This document shows, one piece after another, positions 9,980 through 20,455 of a stretch of 64,000 nucleotides of DNA. The position numbers and the translations under genes are program-made. The DNA comes from Lunularia cruciata. Lineage: Eukaryota; Streptophyta; Marchantiopsida; Lunulariales; Lunulariaceae. The notes below the pieces were generated by a model, which worked only from the letters and a program-made list of their open reading frames with translations, was not told where the DNA came from and searched no databases. The stretch lies in the NCBI GenBank assembly GCA_948567375.1, contig OX419762.1, positions 21,134,727-21,198,726 on the forward strand. Reading direction: 5' to 3'. Each line of letters opens with the position of its first letter. Within the stretch, counting starts at the first letter, position 1.

Positions 9980-11930
9980 ATTTGGTACATCTAGTCTCCT
10001 TGCTTTGTCGAAGGAGACCGTTTGTATTTTCCCTATTGCTATAGGTGATGTATTCATCCATTTAGTCTTGAGTACCATAGCCTGCAGCAACGAGACTCTT
10101 TCTCTTTTTCTTTTTTTCCATATCAGTTTGTAGTTGCCACTCCAGTGGTTGCAAGATGATTATTGTTTGTATCAAAGCATCCTTGGATCTCCACTCTGAT
10201 TGTGTTGTTGTCCAAGTGGATGTCTCAAATGCCTTCAATACCATATCTCTCTCAACTTTGTTTTGAGGTTTTTGGTCCATTGGAGATCAGATCCACTCCC
10301 TCATTCCATTTGTTCATACATTCTATGGCATTTGATCATACATTTGTTGTATACTACCACAAGAGACTTCACACAACTTGCATCTATTGAGGTTACATGA
10401 TAGGGATATCTCCTTGGAGGCACTCATTTTGCCATAGCTCATTACAAAGCTTTATGAGAGATCATATAGTTGCTTGTCTATCATTTCTCTTTTTGGCCAT
10501 CTCAGATGATACCCACATCTTAGACCCTTTGGAGGATGTGGTCCATGCCATAGCGGATTTCATGTGCAGCTAAGAGACCTTGGGTTTACGAGTCCTGACT
10601 CATAAATGCAAGGTACAAAGCCCATTGGTAATTCTCACCCACTTAGACTTTCCACTCGGATTCCGATTCCAAATAAGAAGCGTTAGAGTTTTGAGATTCC
10701 CATTAGGGGTGGAGGATTATTGCAGCATATTCATCTCCAACACTCTGATACAGGCCATAGCCCATACTCACTTACTCACGAGATTGGGGAATACATAAGT
10801 AACTTACTCCATCTTAGAATGTTTCTATCTCCCTTGAGCCTCCTACCTAGCCCGCACATACCCTCCTACAGAGGCAATTCTACCACACTTACTCACTTTT
10901 GATAGTACAATACGGCACACCTTCTCTACCTTTAGAGCCATGTACGCTCCCTTGGCTATCAAAGGAGTGGTGTAGACTACATATAGCACTACCTATAGCC
11001 ATATGAGGATGTGGCCTCATACTGCAAGAGAGCATTGTACCAGCAACATTACATTGTATGTAGGTGCCAAGGTCCCTAGTGGCACTACAATTAGCTGACA
11101 AGTTCTTACACCATGTGCATCTTTTCTATTGGAAACTATCACAGTAGTGGATTCCAGTACCCATGACTTTCAAAGATATCTACAGTTGGCCTACAAGCCT
11201 TATACGTACAACACTCTTGGTATTTTCTGACTTTGTTTCACTAGACTCTATGAAGATTTAGGCAGATATCAATGACCGTATGTACACCCACAGCCTTGCT
11301 AGCATCCTCATTGATGCAACATTATCTAACAAAGCTAGGATTCTTTCTTGTGAAGAAGAAGGCTCCAAAGCTTGGTTCCATACCTCTCCTTTGATTGAGA
11401 ATTTTTGTTTCAAATCTGAGGAGTTATCTACAACACTACACCTAATTTTAGATCTCCCTCATTTGACCTTGCTAGGGCTACCAGACCGGTGTGCATGTGG
11501 CTCCACATATTATACAGATGGCATGCATTTATTATGGTGTGTTGTGGAAGGAGAGCCCACTGATTTCATGATGCTATCCATGATATAATGGCTCAACTCC
11601 TCCAATCTACATCATCTCAAGTACATATTGAGCAGTGATTGGACTTACCAGACCACCTCCATGCCGAGTGAGAGCAGATATCATCATATTCAGCAATGGT
11701 TGGCATACTTTCTATGATGTTGTGGTGGTGGTGGTGGTGGTGACAAACCTCCTACAAGCAAAGACACTAGCACAAGCATGCATTCATGTTGGAGTAGTGG
11801 TGACCATTGCAGCTCAAGGAAAAGAGGATCATTTTGTGCCATTGCTTGCTTCTTATACCTTTATTCCGCTAGTTGTGGAGATTGTTGGGCATCATCATCA
11901 CCATTTTGATAAATTGCTTAGGTAAGCAAC
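9980..11930 (+). pseudogene. R2-type LINE remnant: reverse transcriptase plus restriction-like endonuclease
   Basis: Read across three frames, this stretch gives an ordered non-LTR retrotransposon ORF2. RT fingers: FGTSSLLALSK and PIAIGDV (9981-10050). Palm motif A: VVVQVDVSNAFNT (about 10197-10240). Catalytic box: AISDDTHIL (10497-10520; the usual A-D-D is S-D-D). Thumb: VLRFPLGVEDYCSIFIS (about 10690-10735). Then a CCHC-like knuckle RCACGSTYYTDGMHLLWC (about 11492-11545). Then a PD-(D/E)XK-like endonuclease segment with RADIIIF, a run of Val, AAQGKEDHF and FIPLVVEIVG (11664-11890). This C-terminal knuckle plus restriction-like endonuclease marks the R2/REL-type LINE groups rather than L1 or RTE. 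Stops and frameshifts are frequent. The run of Val comes from a GTG repeat expansion (11722-11743). The 5' part is not found, and the 3' end abuts an inserted LTR fragment at 11945. Confidence 0.75.
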
Positions 11931-11944
11931 TTGAGGTTCCTCAT

Positions 11945-12420
11945 TGTGGTACCCACATTTTTTGGTTTTATCAAATTGTGAAGAAGAAGTGTATAGTTGA
12001 AGTCGGATCGAACCCAAATGGCAACAAAAGAAGGAGAATAGTGTCTTTGTCTTTGGGTTGGACCCGAAGTAGCTTACTTCTTGTCAAGAAAAGAAGAACT
12101 CGAATCATACATGTTAGGTGAGAAACCCAAAGTAAAGGAACTTCACCTTGGGGTGATCAACCTGATGCAAAGACAGAGGAACAACTTTCCTTTGAGTTTT
12201 CCACCCAAGAACATACAAGCAAGAAAATGGCTAAGTCGGCATAAAATTGATAGTGATAGGAGGAACGCATGCATTATGTGTGAAGAGTGACTGAGGAATG
12301 ACCGCATAGTGAAGAACTATAATATTGAGAGTTTGTCAAGGGATTTTTGAAATGCCACGCAAGGATCCTATGCCACCAAGTAGTCATCCCAAAGCCAGCC
12401 AAGAGTTTGACTTTTGAGAA
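11945..12420 (+). mobile_element. LTR fragment of the giant-LTR gypsy family
   Basis: It starts with TGTGGTACCCACATTTTTT, the terminus of the ~3.77-kb LTRs of elements 1 and 2, and follows their first ~430-480 bp (landmarks AAACCCAAAGTAAAG, GCAAAGACAG and AACAACTTTCC). It runs to just past the first TATA-like region and the beginning of the LTR reading frame (ATGCCACGCAAGG at about 12351), then breaks off. It lies directly 3' of the LINE remnant. Confidence 0.8.
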
Positions 12421-12524
12421 TCCTAAGGAAGTGAGGATTTCTTGTCCAAGGGAAGAGATAATTTTCTAGAGATGAAGAGGTAGAGATAGCACAATGCCAA
12501 TGAGGGGAGGGAAGAAGAGTTTGT

Positions 12525-13195
12525 CATGGGTATATACATCACTACACAACATACATTGTTGTCAACATCATACACTATAGAAGTAGAACTCACATATAAG
12601 TCGTACATAAACTCCAAAGTGCCACAATAATCAAATTGTTTACAACTCAAATCAATTGAACTCAAATCAATACTTGATCTGATCCTAAACAACTTGCCAA
12701 TTATAACAAGGCATTGATTATAGTCAAGCTTCATCCACTCTAGCTAAGAGAACCCAACTGCTAGCTTGCTTTCTGTCCACTCTAACCAAGAACTCAAAGG
12801 CCCAACATCAGAGAAGTGAGCTCTCTGGAGCTACACTTCCAAGGTATACTCCTGATTTTGACCTAGATCTCATCCCAACGGTCCCGCTAACGGCACACCC
12901 AATGGTGCAAGTGATGGTGGGCCCCGCCATGAAGTTAGTACTCTTAACACAAAATTTACAATCAAAAAGTAGTCTTTGAGTAATTGCCAAAATGCCTCTA
13001 ACTACTATCACTGCAACTCTAGTGTCCAAGCAATCTAGATATGGCACTACAAATGGCATGATAGTTTTTGTGTGTATATACACTGCTACACAACATACAT
13101 CGCTATCAACATCATACACTATAGAAGCACAACTCACACATAAGCACAACTTACACACGTATAACTTTAAAGTGCCACAATTGTCCTTCTAGCTG
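12525..13195. repeat. Direct repeats ~545 bp apart beside the PHD-gypsy 3' end
   Basis: A ~110-bp block with CTACACAACATACAT, CAACATCATACACTATAGAAG and AAAGTGCCACAAT is present at about 12535-12640 and again at about 13075-13185. It could be part of the 3' non-coding region or LTR of the PHD-finger gypsy. The ORFs here have no domain. Confidence 0.6.
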
Positions 13196-13353
13196 GCGGT
13201 TAGGTCCTTCTAAATCCATATTGCCATCTACCCCAAGTATATGGTATACCCTATGATGCACAAATATCAAGAGGCCGGGTGCTATGGAGCCTCATCGTTA
13301 GTCGCTTGTCTGCAATCTATACCATATAAATCATGAACTAGCTATAGGTCAAG

Positions 13354-13630
13354 TACATCTAGGACATAATCAATGTCCTTGAAAAACCACCATGAAGGGA
13401 AGAGTCAAACATGCCATATGCCATCCTCTTGAACAGCTATCACACACTAACATAGTAGCAACTCCACTAGAAGAGCCACATAACATGCACTTCAAGCCTG
13501 CACGTACAAGTGCCAAGCTTGGGTACATAGTACCATCAATGTTTGGGAGGTAGCATGGTACATAATTGTGCACATGATCCTTCCAAACAACACCATCATG
13601 TCCTTCCAACACAAGGATCCTAGATGGCAA
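13354..13630 (-). pseudogene. PHD finger at the integrase C-terminus
   Basis: On the minus strand the sequence shows KCMLCGSSSGVATML, CDSCSRGWHMACL and, after one stop, LCPRC. The ligand pattern is C-x2-C-x11-C-x2-C-x4-H-x2-C and, further on, C-x2-C: all eight Cys4-His-Cys3 zinc ligands of a PHD finger. The single stop (TGA) falls where PHD fingers carry their conserved Trp before the last Cys pair, so TGG to TGA is the simplest cause. Upstream in the same frame is LEGHDGVVWKDHVHN, probably the end of the integrase SH3-like domain. PHD fingers read histone H3 tails, so by analogy with chromodomain integrases this module probably steered integration to particular chromatin; that is inference. 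Confidence 0.75.
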
Positions 13631-13826
13631 AACCTAATGCACTCTCAAGATAGTACGGCATGTCGAAACATCAAGTGTTGTTGGTGCTATTTGTTATAGA
13701 TATACATAATCTCTGGATGAAATTGACGGATTGAGGGTCATAACCTCTTCCTTGAATGGTAGCATAGCATAAGGTATATCTATGCTGAGCAATTGCCAAG
13801 TTCTCAAAGGCCATCAACATCACTCT

Positions 13827-14560
13827 CTAAAAGATCCCTACCCGCTGAGAACATGCGCTCATCCATACATCTAGGTCATCCAAGTCCAAAACTACAGGAG
13901 CACCTTGACAAATGGTTGTAGGTAAATTTGGATCTTGTCCATAGAGTAGAAAGGAGAGAAGGATTCTAAGAAGGCTTGCCAATTGAACCAATAGCCCATG
14001 GCCAACCAAGGTAATTGGAGACCCCAATCTCCCAAGTGGCCTTTTTGCAAACCATACTTTTGCAACCCTCTCTTGACCGTCTGAACCACTGTCTTTGCTA
14101 AGCCATCTGCCTCGAGGTGATCTCATGATATAGTACAATGATCAATCAAACCCTTGTCACACAATATATGAAACTCCTCCAAGAACTTTGTACCCTGATC
14201 AGTCAAAACCTCAACTAGTGCACCAAAATGACTAAGAACTCAATCTAGGAAGGAGTAAGTTGTCCCTTCACTAGACTTGTTAGGAAGTACCACTAACTCA
14301 TTCCACTTGGAGAAGTGCTCCAACATCACCAAAACATACCGATTATGTCTCATAGTCAACGGTAAAGGTCCAATGAAGTCCAAACTCCAACAGTAACCCA
14401 ATCCCATGATAGGTAATGGGTGTAACTGCGGAGTAAGAGCATTGAATGATGCTCTAACTTGGTCACAAACCACACATCTGGCAAGAACTTTTTGTACCTT
14501 GGTCTACATACCGTGCCACTAATAATGACTCTAGAGTAAGCTATATGTACGCTTTACTCC
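13827..14560 (-). pseudogene. Integrase core of the PHD-gypsy
   Basis: Minus-strand frames give the zinc-region remnant CVVCDQV (about 14462-14482), the first catalytic block SLDFIGPLPL (Asp), LVEVLTDQGTKFLEEF (second Asp; about 14160-14215), and the third block EADGLAKTVVQTVKR, where the usual Glu of the A-E motif is Lys. It then continues through GHLGDWGLQLPWLAMGY to PVVLDLDDLDVWM. Frames shift at least once near 14140. Loss of the catalytic Glu and the stops make this copy inactive. Confidence 0.85.
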
Positions 14561-14564
14561 AAAA

Positions 14565-14984
14565 TGTCCTAGCTTCTCATGAGCATGACAGACCAACTGT
14601 GGTCTTTGAGATGGAAGTGGTACTTCTCGTACTCTACCATCCTCCTATACATACAAAGGTGTTTGCCCTCCAATCTGAATCATTTGGCTTTCTGAAGGAC
14701 ACAATCTCTCTCCTTGGCCCCAACTATGCCACCCACAAGAATAGTGCAAAGATAGTCCATCACTAAGACATCACCATGAATGTCTCGCTGAACTGTACTA
14801 ATATCTTACTCTCTAGATCTATGACCTCAATAACTCCTCCTGTATGCGTTGAGAGAGATACCACCAAAGCCTCAGAAAATATACACAAAAAGGCCAATGC
14901 ATGCCAACCTAGCACCATCTTTTCATCTGTCTCACCATGCCAACGTGCTCTGGTCTGATCCTACTGGCTGGAACATGGGTTCCT
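14565..14984. other. RNase H to integrase linker of the PHD-gypsy
   Basis: Expected position of the RH-IN linker and the start of the zinc-binding domain. The coding signal is too degraded to place motifs. Confidence 0.5.
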
Positions 14985-15291
14985 ACTCTACCCATATGCA
15001 TCATGGTTCACTACTCCAAGTCTATGAACAACCATGAAATCATACTCTTGTAAAATCAGAGCCCATCGTGCAAGCTTCCTTGAAAGCTTGTCAAACTCCA
15101 TCAACCACTTCAATGGCTGATAATCAATGATGAGAGTGGAGGGGTTACCAAATAGGTAACGTAAAAAATGTGCTACTACCCAAACTGTTGCCAAGCACTC
15201 TTCCTCATATGAACTATACTTTGCCTCCGTTGAATTGTTGGAACGACTAGCATAGGCCACCACAAACTCCTTCCCCTCATCATCATGCTAG
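14985..15291 (-). pseudogene. RNase H of the PHD-gypsy, interrupted
   Basis: The ORF 15263-14988 reads VAYASRSNNSTEAKYSSYEE and continues with LATVWVVAHFLRYLFG, IIDYQPLKWLMEFDKLSRK and LARWALILQEYDFMVVHR: the typical gypsy RNase H order. The domain start lies at 41099-41165, beyond the solo LTR. In the canonical TDHQPL block the DH has become DY. It removes template RNA during cDNA synthesis in an active element. Confidence 0.85.
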
Positions 15292-15296
15292 GTGAG
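15292..15296 (+). repeat. Target-site duplication GTGAG (left copy)
   Basis: GTGAG immediately precedes the solo LTR. An identical GTGAG follows it at 41099-41103. Removing the LTR and one copy restores the RNase H of the host PHD-gypsy. Confidence 0.9.
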
Positions 15297-15629
15297 TGTG
15301 GTACCCACATTTTTTTCTTTTGTTTTGTTAGAGTTTTGAAGAAGGAGTAAGTAAGAAAGCCGAATTACAAAGGAAAGAATGGATTGGTGTGTCTTCAAAG
15401 TAAACCCAAAGATGTCAACTAGGGGTCGGAAATTGGAAGAACTTGGATGGGATTACAATGAGACAAGTCCAAAGAAGGACATCTTTGGATCGTGAAGCAA
15501 AGGCCGATACAAAGACAGTGTAACAACCTTTCTACATGGCAAGAAAGTACACTGCAAGAAATAGCAGAGGCAGGAGAAGAAGGTAGTGATAGGAAGCCAA
15601 CACGTAGAAGAAGTAGGAGTCAATTTGAA

Positions 15630-16920
15630 ATTGAATGAAGAATGACTGCACTTTGGAGTAATATAAAATTGTGATTGTGCAAGGAGAAATCAAATATGTC
15701 AATAGATATCTTGTTCCTTTGAGTAGTCATCTTGTAGTAATGAGTGTTAAGAAGCCAATTGAGAGTGAAATTTTCCAAAGTCCAAATGGGGTTAGAGTGT
15801 CGCATCCAGGAGAGGGGATAGTTTTTCAATGCCAAAGAACTAGAGAGAAAACATGGCAAAGAAGGCCAAGAATGCACTCATACTGAGGATTTTTGCAATT
15901 TGGAGGCTAGATGTTGTAGCAAGGATCAAGGTCTTGAATAGACTTTGGATTACATTTTTAGCATGGAACCAGAATTTTAGTTTCCCAAGAGTCATGGCAA
16001 AGATAGCTGCCAATAATTGTGAGGAAGGCCATGAAGTTGAGGGGTAGAGAGAAATCCGGCTCAATGGACTAAGTCAGATTGGAGGTTAGTATTGGGGAAG
16101 GAAGCAAGAGAGGCAATTGAATTCACCTTCTATCAAAAGTGTGATGCTGCAAAGGAGACTGTAGAAATCCAAAATTTGTCCTTTGCTCCACGTACTACTA
16201 ATGGTTACAAAGTGGAGTCCTATCGGAACCCAATTAAAGAAAGCATTGTAGGTGCAATAATGGCCATGTTCAAACCCAAACAAATGACATACGTGGACAT
16301 GCAATAGGCAGTCTTCTTCCACCAGATGTTTGCAAGAGTGAAGGTGAACTAGGCAAAGTGCTTCTACCAGCAAACGAGTTGGATGATTGTCAATTGGAGA
16401 ACCAATTTGTCTCCACATTATTTCACACCATTTGCAGCACAATTCTACTTTGGATTGAATTTTTTGACAATGGAGGAGAGGCATCACATCGTGTCACATT
16501 TCCATCCTAATCTATGACAAGAAGCTGATGAAGAGGAGCAGTATTACATGTCACACCTACGAGCCAGCGATGATTGCTTTACCAGAACAGGACAGACCTA
16601 GAGGGTGGAAGGAAGAAGTTCAAAGACAAAGAAGGACTAAACTTGGAGAGGTAGTGTTGCCACAAACACAATGGAAGACCCAAAGAATTACTTTGCTAGG
16701 TAAGAAGGCGGTAAAGGAAGAGATGTTGGAAATAGAGTCCAAAGGGCAGACAGAGGCCAAAGGAGGAGGATGAGAAGAAGCGGAGCTCATACTACAAAGT
16801 GAGGAATTCAGAAGTGAGAGTGATGGTGAAGAGGAAGTTGAGCGATCGGCTAAAGCGGAAGAAGATGAAGCATTCCATGTGGCGATTGACCATTGTCGTC
16901 AGGAAAATAGCCTATGCGTA
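15630..16920 (+). pseudogene. LTR reading frame, N-terminal part (solo LTR copy)
   Basis: It carries the N-terminal part of the protein coded inside the LTRs of elements 1 and 2. A TATAAAA sequence (about 15661-15667) lies where those LTRs have TATAAAAA. The likely start is MAKKAKNALIL at 15853, aligned with MGGGKKNSKFAV in element 2. Matching blocks: IFAIWRLDVVARIKVLNRLW, TFLAWNQNFSFP, NGYKVESYRNPIKESIV, AVFFHQMFA, PHYFTPFAAQFYFGL and ERHHIVSHFHPNL. Several in-frame stops and at least one frameshift are present. The reading ends in an acidic stretch where the purine-rich insertion begins. Function unknown. Confidence 0.75.
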
Positions 16921-16929
16921 CTATGGATT

Positions 16930-17465
16930 CCATTTGGTGTGAAGGTTTTGTTTTCTTGCATAGTAATGAATTCGGGTTTATTTTAGTTATTGTGTCTTGG
17001 GAATATTCTTCATGCCATTGTGAGGTCAGAAGTTTTGTTAAGTTTTTGTGAGCTTGAAAGCTAAAACATGAGGCAGAAAACTATGAGTATTTATTAGTTT
17101 GCATGAAAATGGGCGTTCTTTTGGAGTTACACATTCAAGGAGCTTAGATTTATGCTGCACGAGCTCAAGACTTTTTTTTTGGGTTACTAGGGTCTTAGAA
17201 GCATTTTTCTCATTCTAGGAAATGCTTCAAGAGATCTTGCAGATAAATAGTGCCAGTGGAAGAAGTGACAAAGAAGAAAGGGTTTAAGGAGAAGACTTTC
17301 AAGGGAATACTTTTGGCTGATATTGCTGATGACAAGGGAGTTAACAAGGTAAAGAAAAAAAATTGGGAGATCTTGTGAAGGGAAACAAAGGAATTCTTTT
17401 TCCAAAGGAAAGGGCCTGTGAAGGAGCTGTCACGGAACTTTCCCGAGAGAGTTGCACTTGGAGAG
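16930..17465. other. Left part of the unclassified purine-rich insertion
   Basis: Sequence between the point where the LTR reading frame ends (about 16920) and the chromovirus. It is GA-rich on the plus strand like 36110-38460, so the two are probably halves of one insertion split by the chromovirus. No ORF of interest, and no terminus with a matching duplication found. Confidence 0.4.
17461..17465. repeat. Target-site duplication GAGAG (left copy)
   Basis: GAGAG precedes the chromovirus LTR at 17466. An identical GAGAG follows the other LTR at 36105-36109. Confidence 0.9.
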
Positions 17466-17567
17466 TGTAAAAGACCAAGACCGAGGAGAGAAATAGGAGA
17501 ATGGAAACTCACATTGGGACACTTTAATGTGGGAAAACTCCAAATGCCTAGCATGAGCTTTGGCTTT

Positions 17568-17579
17568 GGTATTTATAGG
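17568..17579 (-). promoter_or_regulatory. Chromovirus LTR TATA box (3' LTR)
   Basis: The minus strand reads CCTATAAATACC, identical in both LTRs (other copy at 35781-35792). It lies downstream of the heat-shock motifs in the sense of transcription. Confidence 0.75.
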
Positions 17580-17599
17580 TAGCATACAAGGCCCTTGGG

Positions 17600-17810
17600 A
17601 AGCTTCTCAAGAAGCTTACTCAAGCTGCTTTCTTAGAGTGCAAGCCAAGTTAACTAGGAAGCTTCTCAAGAAGCTTCCTTCTAGAAGCCGCCTACTTGAC
17701 GTGCAAGCTAAGCTAGTTGGAAGCTTCTAGAAGCTACTTACTTGAGGTGCAAGCTAAGCTAGCCGGGAAGCTTCCCAAGAAGCTTCCTAGATACTTCTAG
17801 AATATTCTTG
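17600..17810. promoter_or_regulatory. Heat-shock-element cluster, 3' LTR
   Basis: Contains perfect nTTCnnGAAnnTTCn-type sites: TTCTAGAATATTC (17795-17807) and GAAGCTTCTAGAAGC (17720-17734), plus several GAAGCTTCTCAAGAAGCTTC gapped versions. Heat-shock factors bind three or more alternating GAA/TTC units; whether these sites work is inferred. Confidence 0.65.
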
Positions 17811-17877
17811 GCTAATTTATCTTATGTGCTACTTTGTAAGTCCGACTAACTTCGTTATTAAACTCCATATTGTTACA

Positions 17878-18250
17878 TATTCCCTAGTTGGTGACGTCCT
17901 TGTTGCTAGTGAAGCTTCAAATTCCTGGATGGTTGTCTGTGCATTGGAGGTGAGAAAGAGGTTCCCATGTGGTATCATGAAGGGGATACCCTTTCCAAAG
18001 GACCTTGTACTCCGTATATTGGTGACGGCCTCGTTGAATATGGCGACGCGCAAGGATATGATCAACTTCGTACTCCTCATGATCATTGATAGGGACAAGA
18101 AGAGGGGGAGGTTGGACTTGAGAGGAAAAGGAAGAGGGGTTAGGAACAAAGGGTTTCAATTTGGAAACATGAAAGACAAGATGGATACACATGTTTGATA
18201 AGGCAAGGCAAGTCGACAAGCAATAGGAGAGACAATTTGGGTGATATCAA
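17878..18250 (-). pseudogene. Chromodomain at the chromovirus integrase C-terminus
   Basis: The minus-strand ORF 18219-17917 contains YEVDHILARRHIQRG, EYKVLWKGYPLHDTTWEPL and SHLQC: a typical chromodomain with the aromatic positions Y, W and W. It is the last module of the integrase and ends close to the 3' LTR, as in Tekay/Reina/CRM-type chromoviruses. Chromodomains bind methylated histone H3 and steer insertion into heterochromatin. The frame is intact through the domain but ends early (stop after SHLQCTDNHPGI). Confidence 0.9.
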
Positions 18251-19230
18251 AGGGTCCTATCCAATTAGGAGCAATTTTACAAACTTGGGTATAAAGTGGA
18301 AGAGGGAGGTTACTAGAGGATAGCATGACTTTATCACAAACTTCAAAGGTGAGATCACGACGATGGTGGTCCGCATATTGTTTTTGGCGATTTCGAGCAA
18401 TAAGGAGGTGAGACTTGGCTTGTTGGAGAGATTGGGATATAGTGGTCAAGAATGTAGAAGTATGAGGAACCTGAGATGGAGGGGGAGCAAAAAGAGAGAA
18501 TTTAGGACAAGCGGGTCTTGGCCTAAATTGAGAAAGAAAGGAGCAAATCCGGTGCTTGCCTGTTTGGAATTGTTGTAGGAAAATTCTACAATTGCAAGAC
18601 ATTCATCCCAATTGGGTATGATGGACATTGACAAAGGCATGCAACATATCCTCCAATGTACGATTTGCATGTTTGGTTTGTCCATCAGTTTGAGGATGAT
18701 AGGCCGTGGACAAAGCAAGCTTGGTGCCAAGTATCTTGAAGAGTGCTTGCCAAAACTTCTTGGTAAATCAAGGATCACGGTCGGAGATGAGTACACGCGG
18801 CATCCCATGATGCTTGAAGACATTGTAGACATAGATTTGCACCAAGTTTGGAGCATCCATGGTATCACAAGTTGGTGCCAAGTGGATTTGCTTACTAAGC
18901 TTATCCACAAACACCACGATTGCGGTGTGTCCTTATTTTGACTTTGGCAAGGATGTGATGAGATCCAAGCTCACATGCTCCCAGCAAGCGGATGGAGCAG
19001 CAAGTGGTTGAAGGAGTCCACTCGGCTTTTGGTTGTTGGCCTTGTTACGTTGGTAGCTCTCACACGATCAGACAAATTCTTGAACATCTCATGTCATGTT
19101 GGGCCACCACCATTGACGTTGGAGGGTACTCAAGGTCTTGTCCACACCCATGTGACCAGCAATGGGTAAATCATGGGCTTCTTGAAGGTGCACAAGTCAA
19201 AGATCACCTTTAGCTGGAACATAGATCCGG
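18251..19230 (-). pseudogene. Chromovirus integrase
   Basis: Minus-strand frames show HVSLDLITSLPKSK (first catalytic Asp; about 18960), VLISDRDP then FTKKFWQALF (second Asp), and AYHPQTDGQTKHANRTLED (third block; the usual Glu of Q-T-E is Lys). They continue with SYNNSKQASTGFAPF-like sequence and the C-terminal domain, including NWIGPFDI. Stops separate the pieces (near 18445, 18600 and 18905). The third catalytic residue is lost. It joined element cDNA to chromosomal DNA in the active ancestor. Confidence 0.9.
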
Positions 19231-19379
19231 TCCTCATAGAATAAAAGGCCCTCCTTGATGGAGAAGGTGTTGTACTCCTTATTGCATGTGGTAAGGTGAC
19301 CATGAATGGAAGAATGGATCTTGTTGTAGAGTTGATTGAAACTCATTTTGGACATTGGAGTTGACTTACACTATTGAAA

Positions 19380-19800
19380 TTGTTGTTGTGATGAGAGGAA
19401 GAGACTTCAAATCAGGTTGTCGTGATAAAGCATCAGGGATGACATGGAACCAACCTAGTTTGTACTCAAGTTTGATGTCATACAATTGGAGTTGTTCCTC
19501 CCATTGATGATGTCAACTCTTCATGTGTTTCAAGTGTAAGATCTGCAACAATGGTTTGTGATCAGTTTGCATGATCACTTGTTTCCCCAAGAGGTAATGC
19601 CTCCATACCTTGGTGGCGTATACCATTGCAAGTTGTTCTCAATCTCAAGCAAAGAAGTTTTGTTCACCCGTATTGAGTCGGTGAGACACAAAGGCAATGG
19701 GATGGAATCCATATGGGAATTCTTGTTGCAACATGGCTCCAATTGCAAAGTTAGAAGCATCAAAATCAACAACACAAGGTAGTTGAGGATCATATGGTTG
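19380..19800 (-). pseudogene. Chromovirus RNase H
   Basis: Minus-strand frames read DFDASNFAIGAMLQQ, HPIAFVSHRLN, LAMVYATKVWRHYLLGKQ, TDHKPLLQIL, QWEEQLQLYDIKLEYK and PDALSRQPD, the ordered RNase H blocks of chromoviruses. The second catalytic block is present. Several stops and frame changes break the domain. Confidence 0.85.
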
Positions 19801-19898
19801 AAGAATGGGTCTTGAAGACACCATATGCTTTAACTTCTAGAATGCTTCTTCATGCTTGGTGGTCCACTAGAAGCTTGAGTTCTTTCCCAAGAGGTCAA

Positions 19899-20455
19899 TC
19901 AATGGTGCAGCCACATGAGCATAATAATGGATGAACCATTGGTAAAAACTAGCCAATCCATTGAATGCTCATACTTCTGTAGCATCCTTTGGGGTAGGCC
20001 AATCAATAATGGCCTTGATTGACCTTTCTCTTCTTCTATCTTGATCCCCTCTGATGAGATCTTATGACCCAAGAATGTAACCTCCTTTTGCCAAAAGGCA
20101 CACTTCGACTTCTTGCAGTAAAATTTCCATTGTTGTAGTCGTCTTAGGACTTCTCGCACATGATTCAAGTGTTCTGCCTCTGTCTTACTATAAATTAAGA
20201 TATCATCCAAGAACACCACCACGGACCAATCTAATAGTCCATCCAACACCTGATGCATCTGATCCATGAAGACTGCTAGAGCATTAGTGAGTCCAAAAGG
20301 TAGAACTCTCCACTCAAACTACCCATACCTTGTACGAAAGGCAATCTTTTGCACATCCTCTCTATCAATAGGAATTTGCCAATAGCCGCTGCAAAGATCT
20401 AACTTGGAAAAGTAGCATGCTCTACTTAGTTGATCAAGCAAGTCATTGATCCGAG
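19899..20455 (-). pseudogene. Chromovirus RT, second part
   Basis: It begins right at the element 1 boundary with [20 protein letters not shown], goes on with [16 protein letters not shown] and the catalytic VVFLDDILIYSKT (FLDD box at about 20210), and ends with TFLGHKISSEGI. The first part is at 33469-33768 and ends HAYPLP. Across the insertion the two parts give the usual PLPRINDLL junction with one copy of the duplicated 5 bp. Confidence 0.95.
20451..20455. repeat. Target-site duplication CCGAG of element 1 (left)
   Basis: CCGAG before element 1. The partner at 33469-33473 reads CCAAG. The single difference is a G-to-A change at a CpG, the change expected from cytosine methylation and deamination. 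Confidence 0.9.

Larger units (their letters stand above)
12430..15296 (-). mobile_element. Ty3/gypsy element with a PHD finger after integrase (decayed, 3' part)
   Basis: Read on the minus strand: RNase H (15291-14985, continuing from 41165-41099), integrase zinc-binding and core (about 14560-13827), an integrase tail, then a PHD finger (13497-13354). The RNase H was interrupted by the solo LTR: joining the sequence left of 15291 with the sequence right of 41103 restores one RNase H reading through a single copy of GTGAG. RT, protease and gag are not seen, because the sequence beyond about 41165 is an LTR fragment of another family. The element is full of stops. Confidence 0.8.
17466..17877 (-). 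mobile_element. Chromovirus 3' LTR (412 bp)
   Basis: Pairs with the 5' LTR at 35679-36104. It differs from it by substitutions and a ~14-bp deletion within the heat-shock-element cluster. Contains TATA and heat-shock motifs, listed separately. Confidence 0.95.

Noticed and set aside
9672-10133. 153-codon plus ORF as a membrane protein
   Set aside because: Its last third is LINE reverse transcriptase (SSLLALSK, PIAIGDV) and the first part is AT-rich chance sequence.
17878-20455. Chromovirus 3' part and element 1 as one element
   Set aside because: LTR ends, primer sites and duplications are different, and the chromovirus RT resumes exactly at the element 1 boundary (33469).
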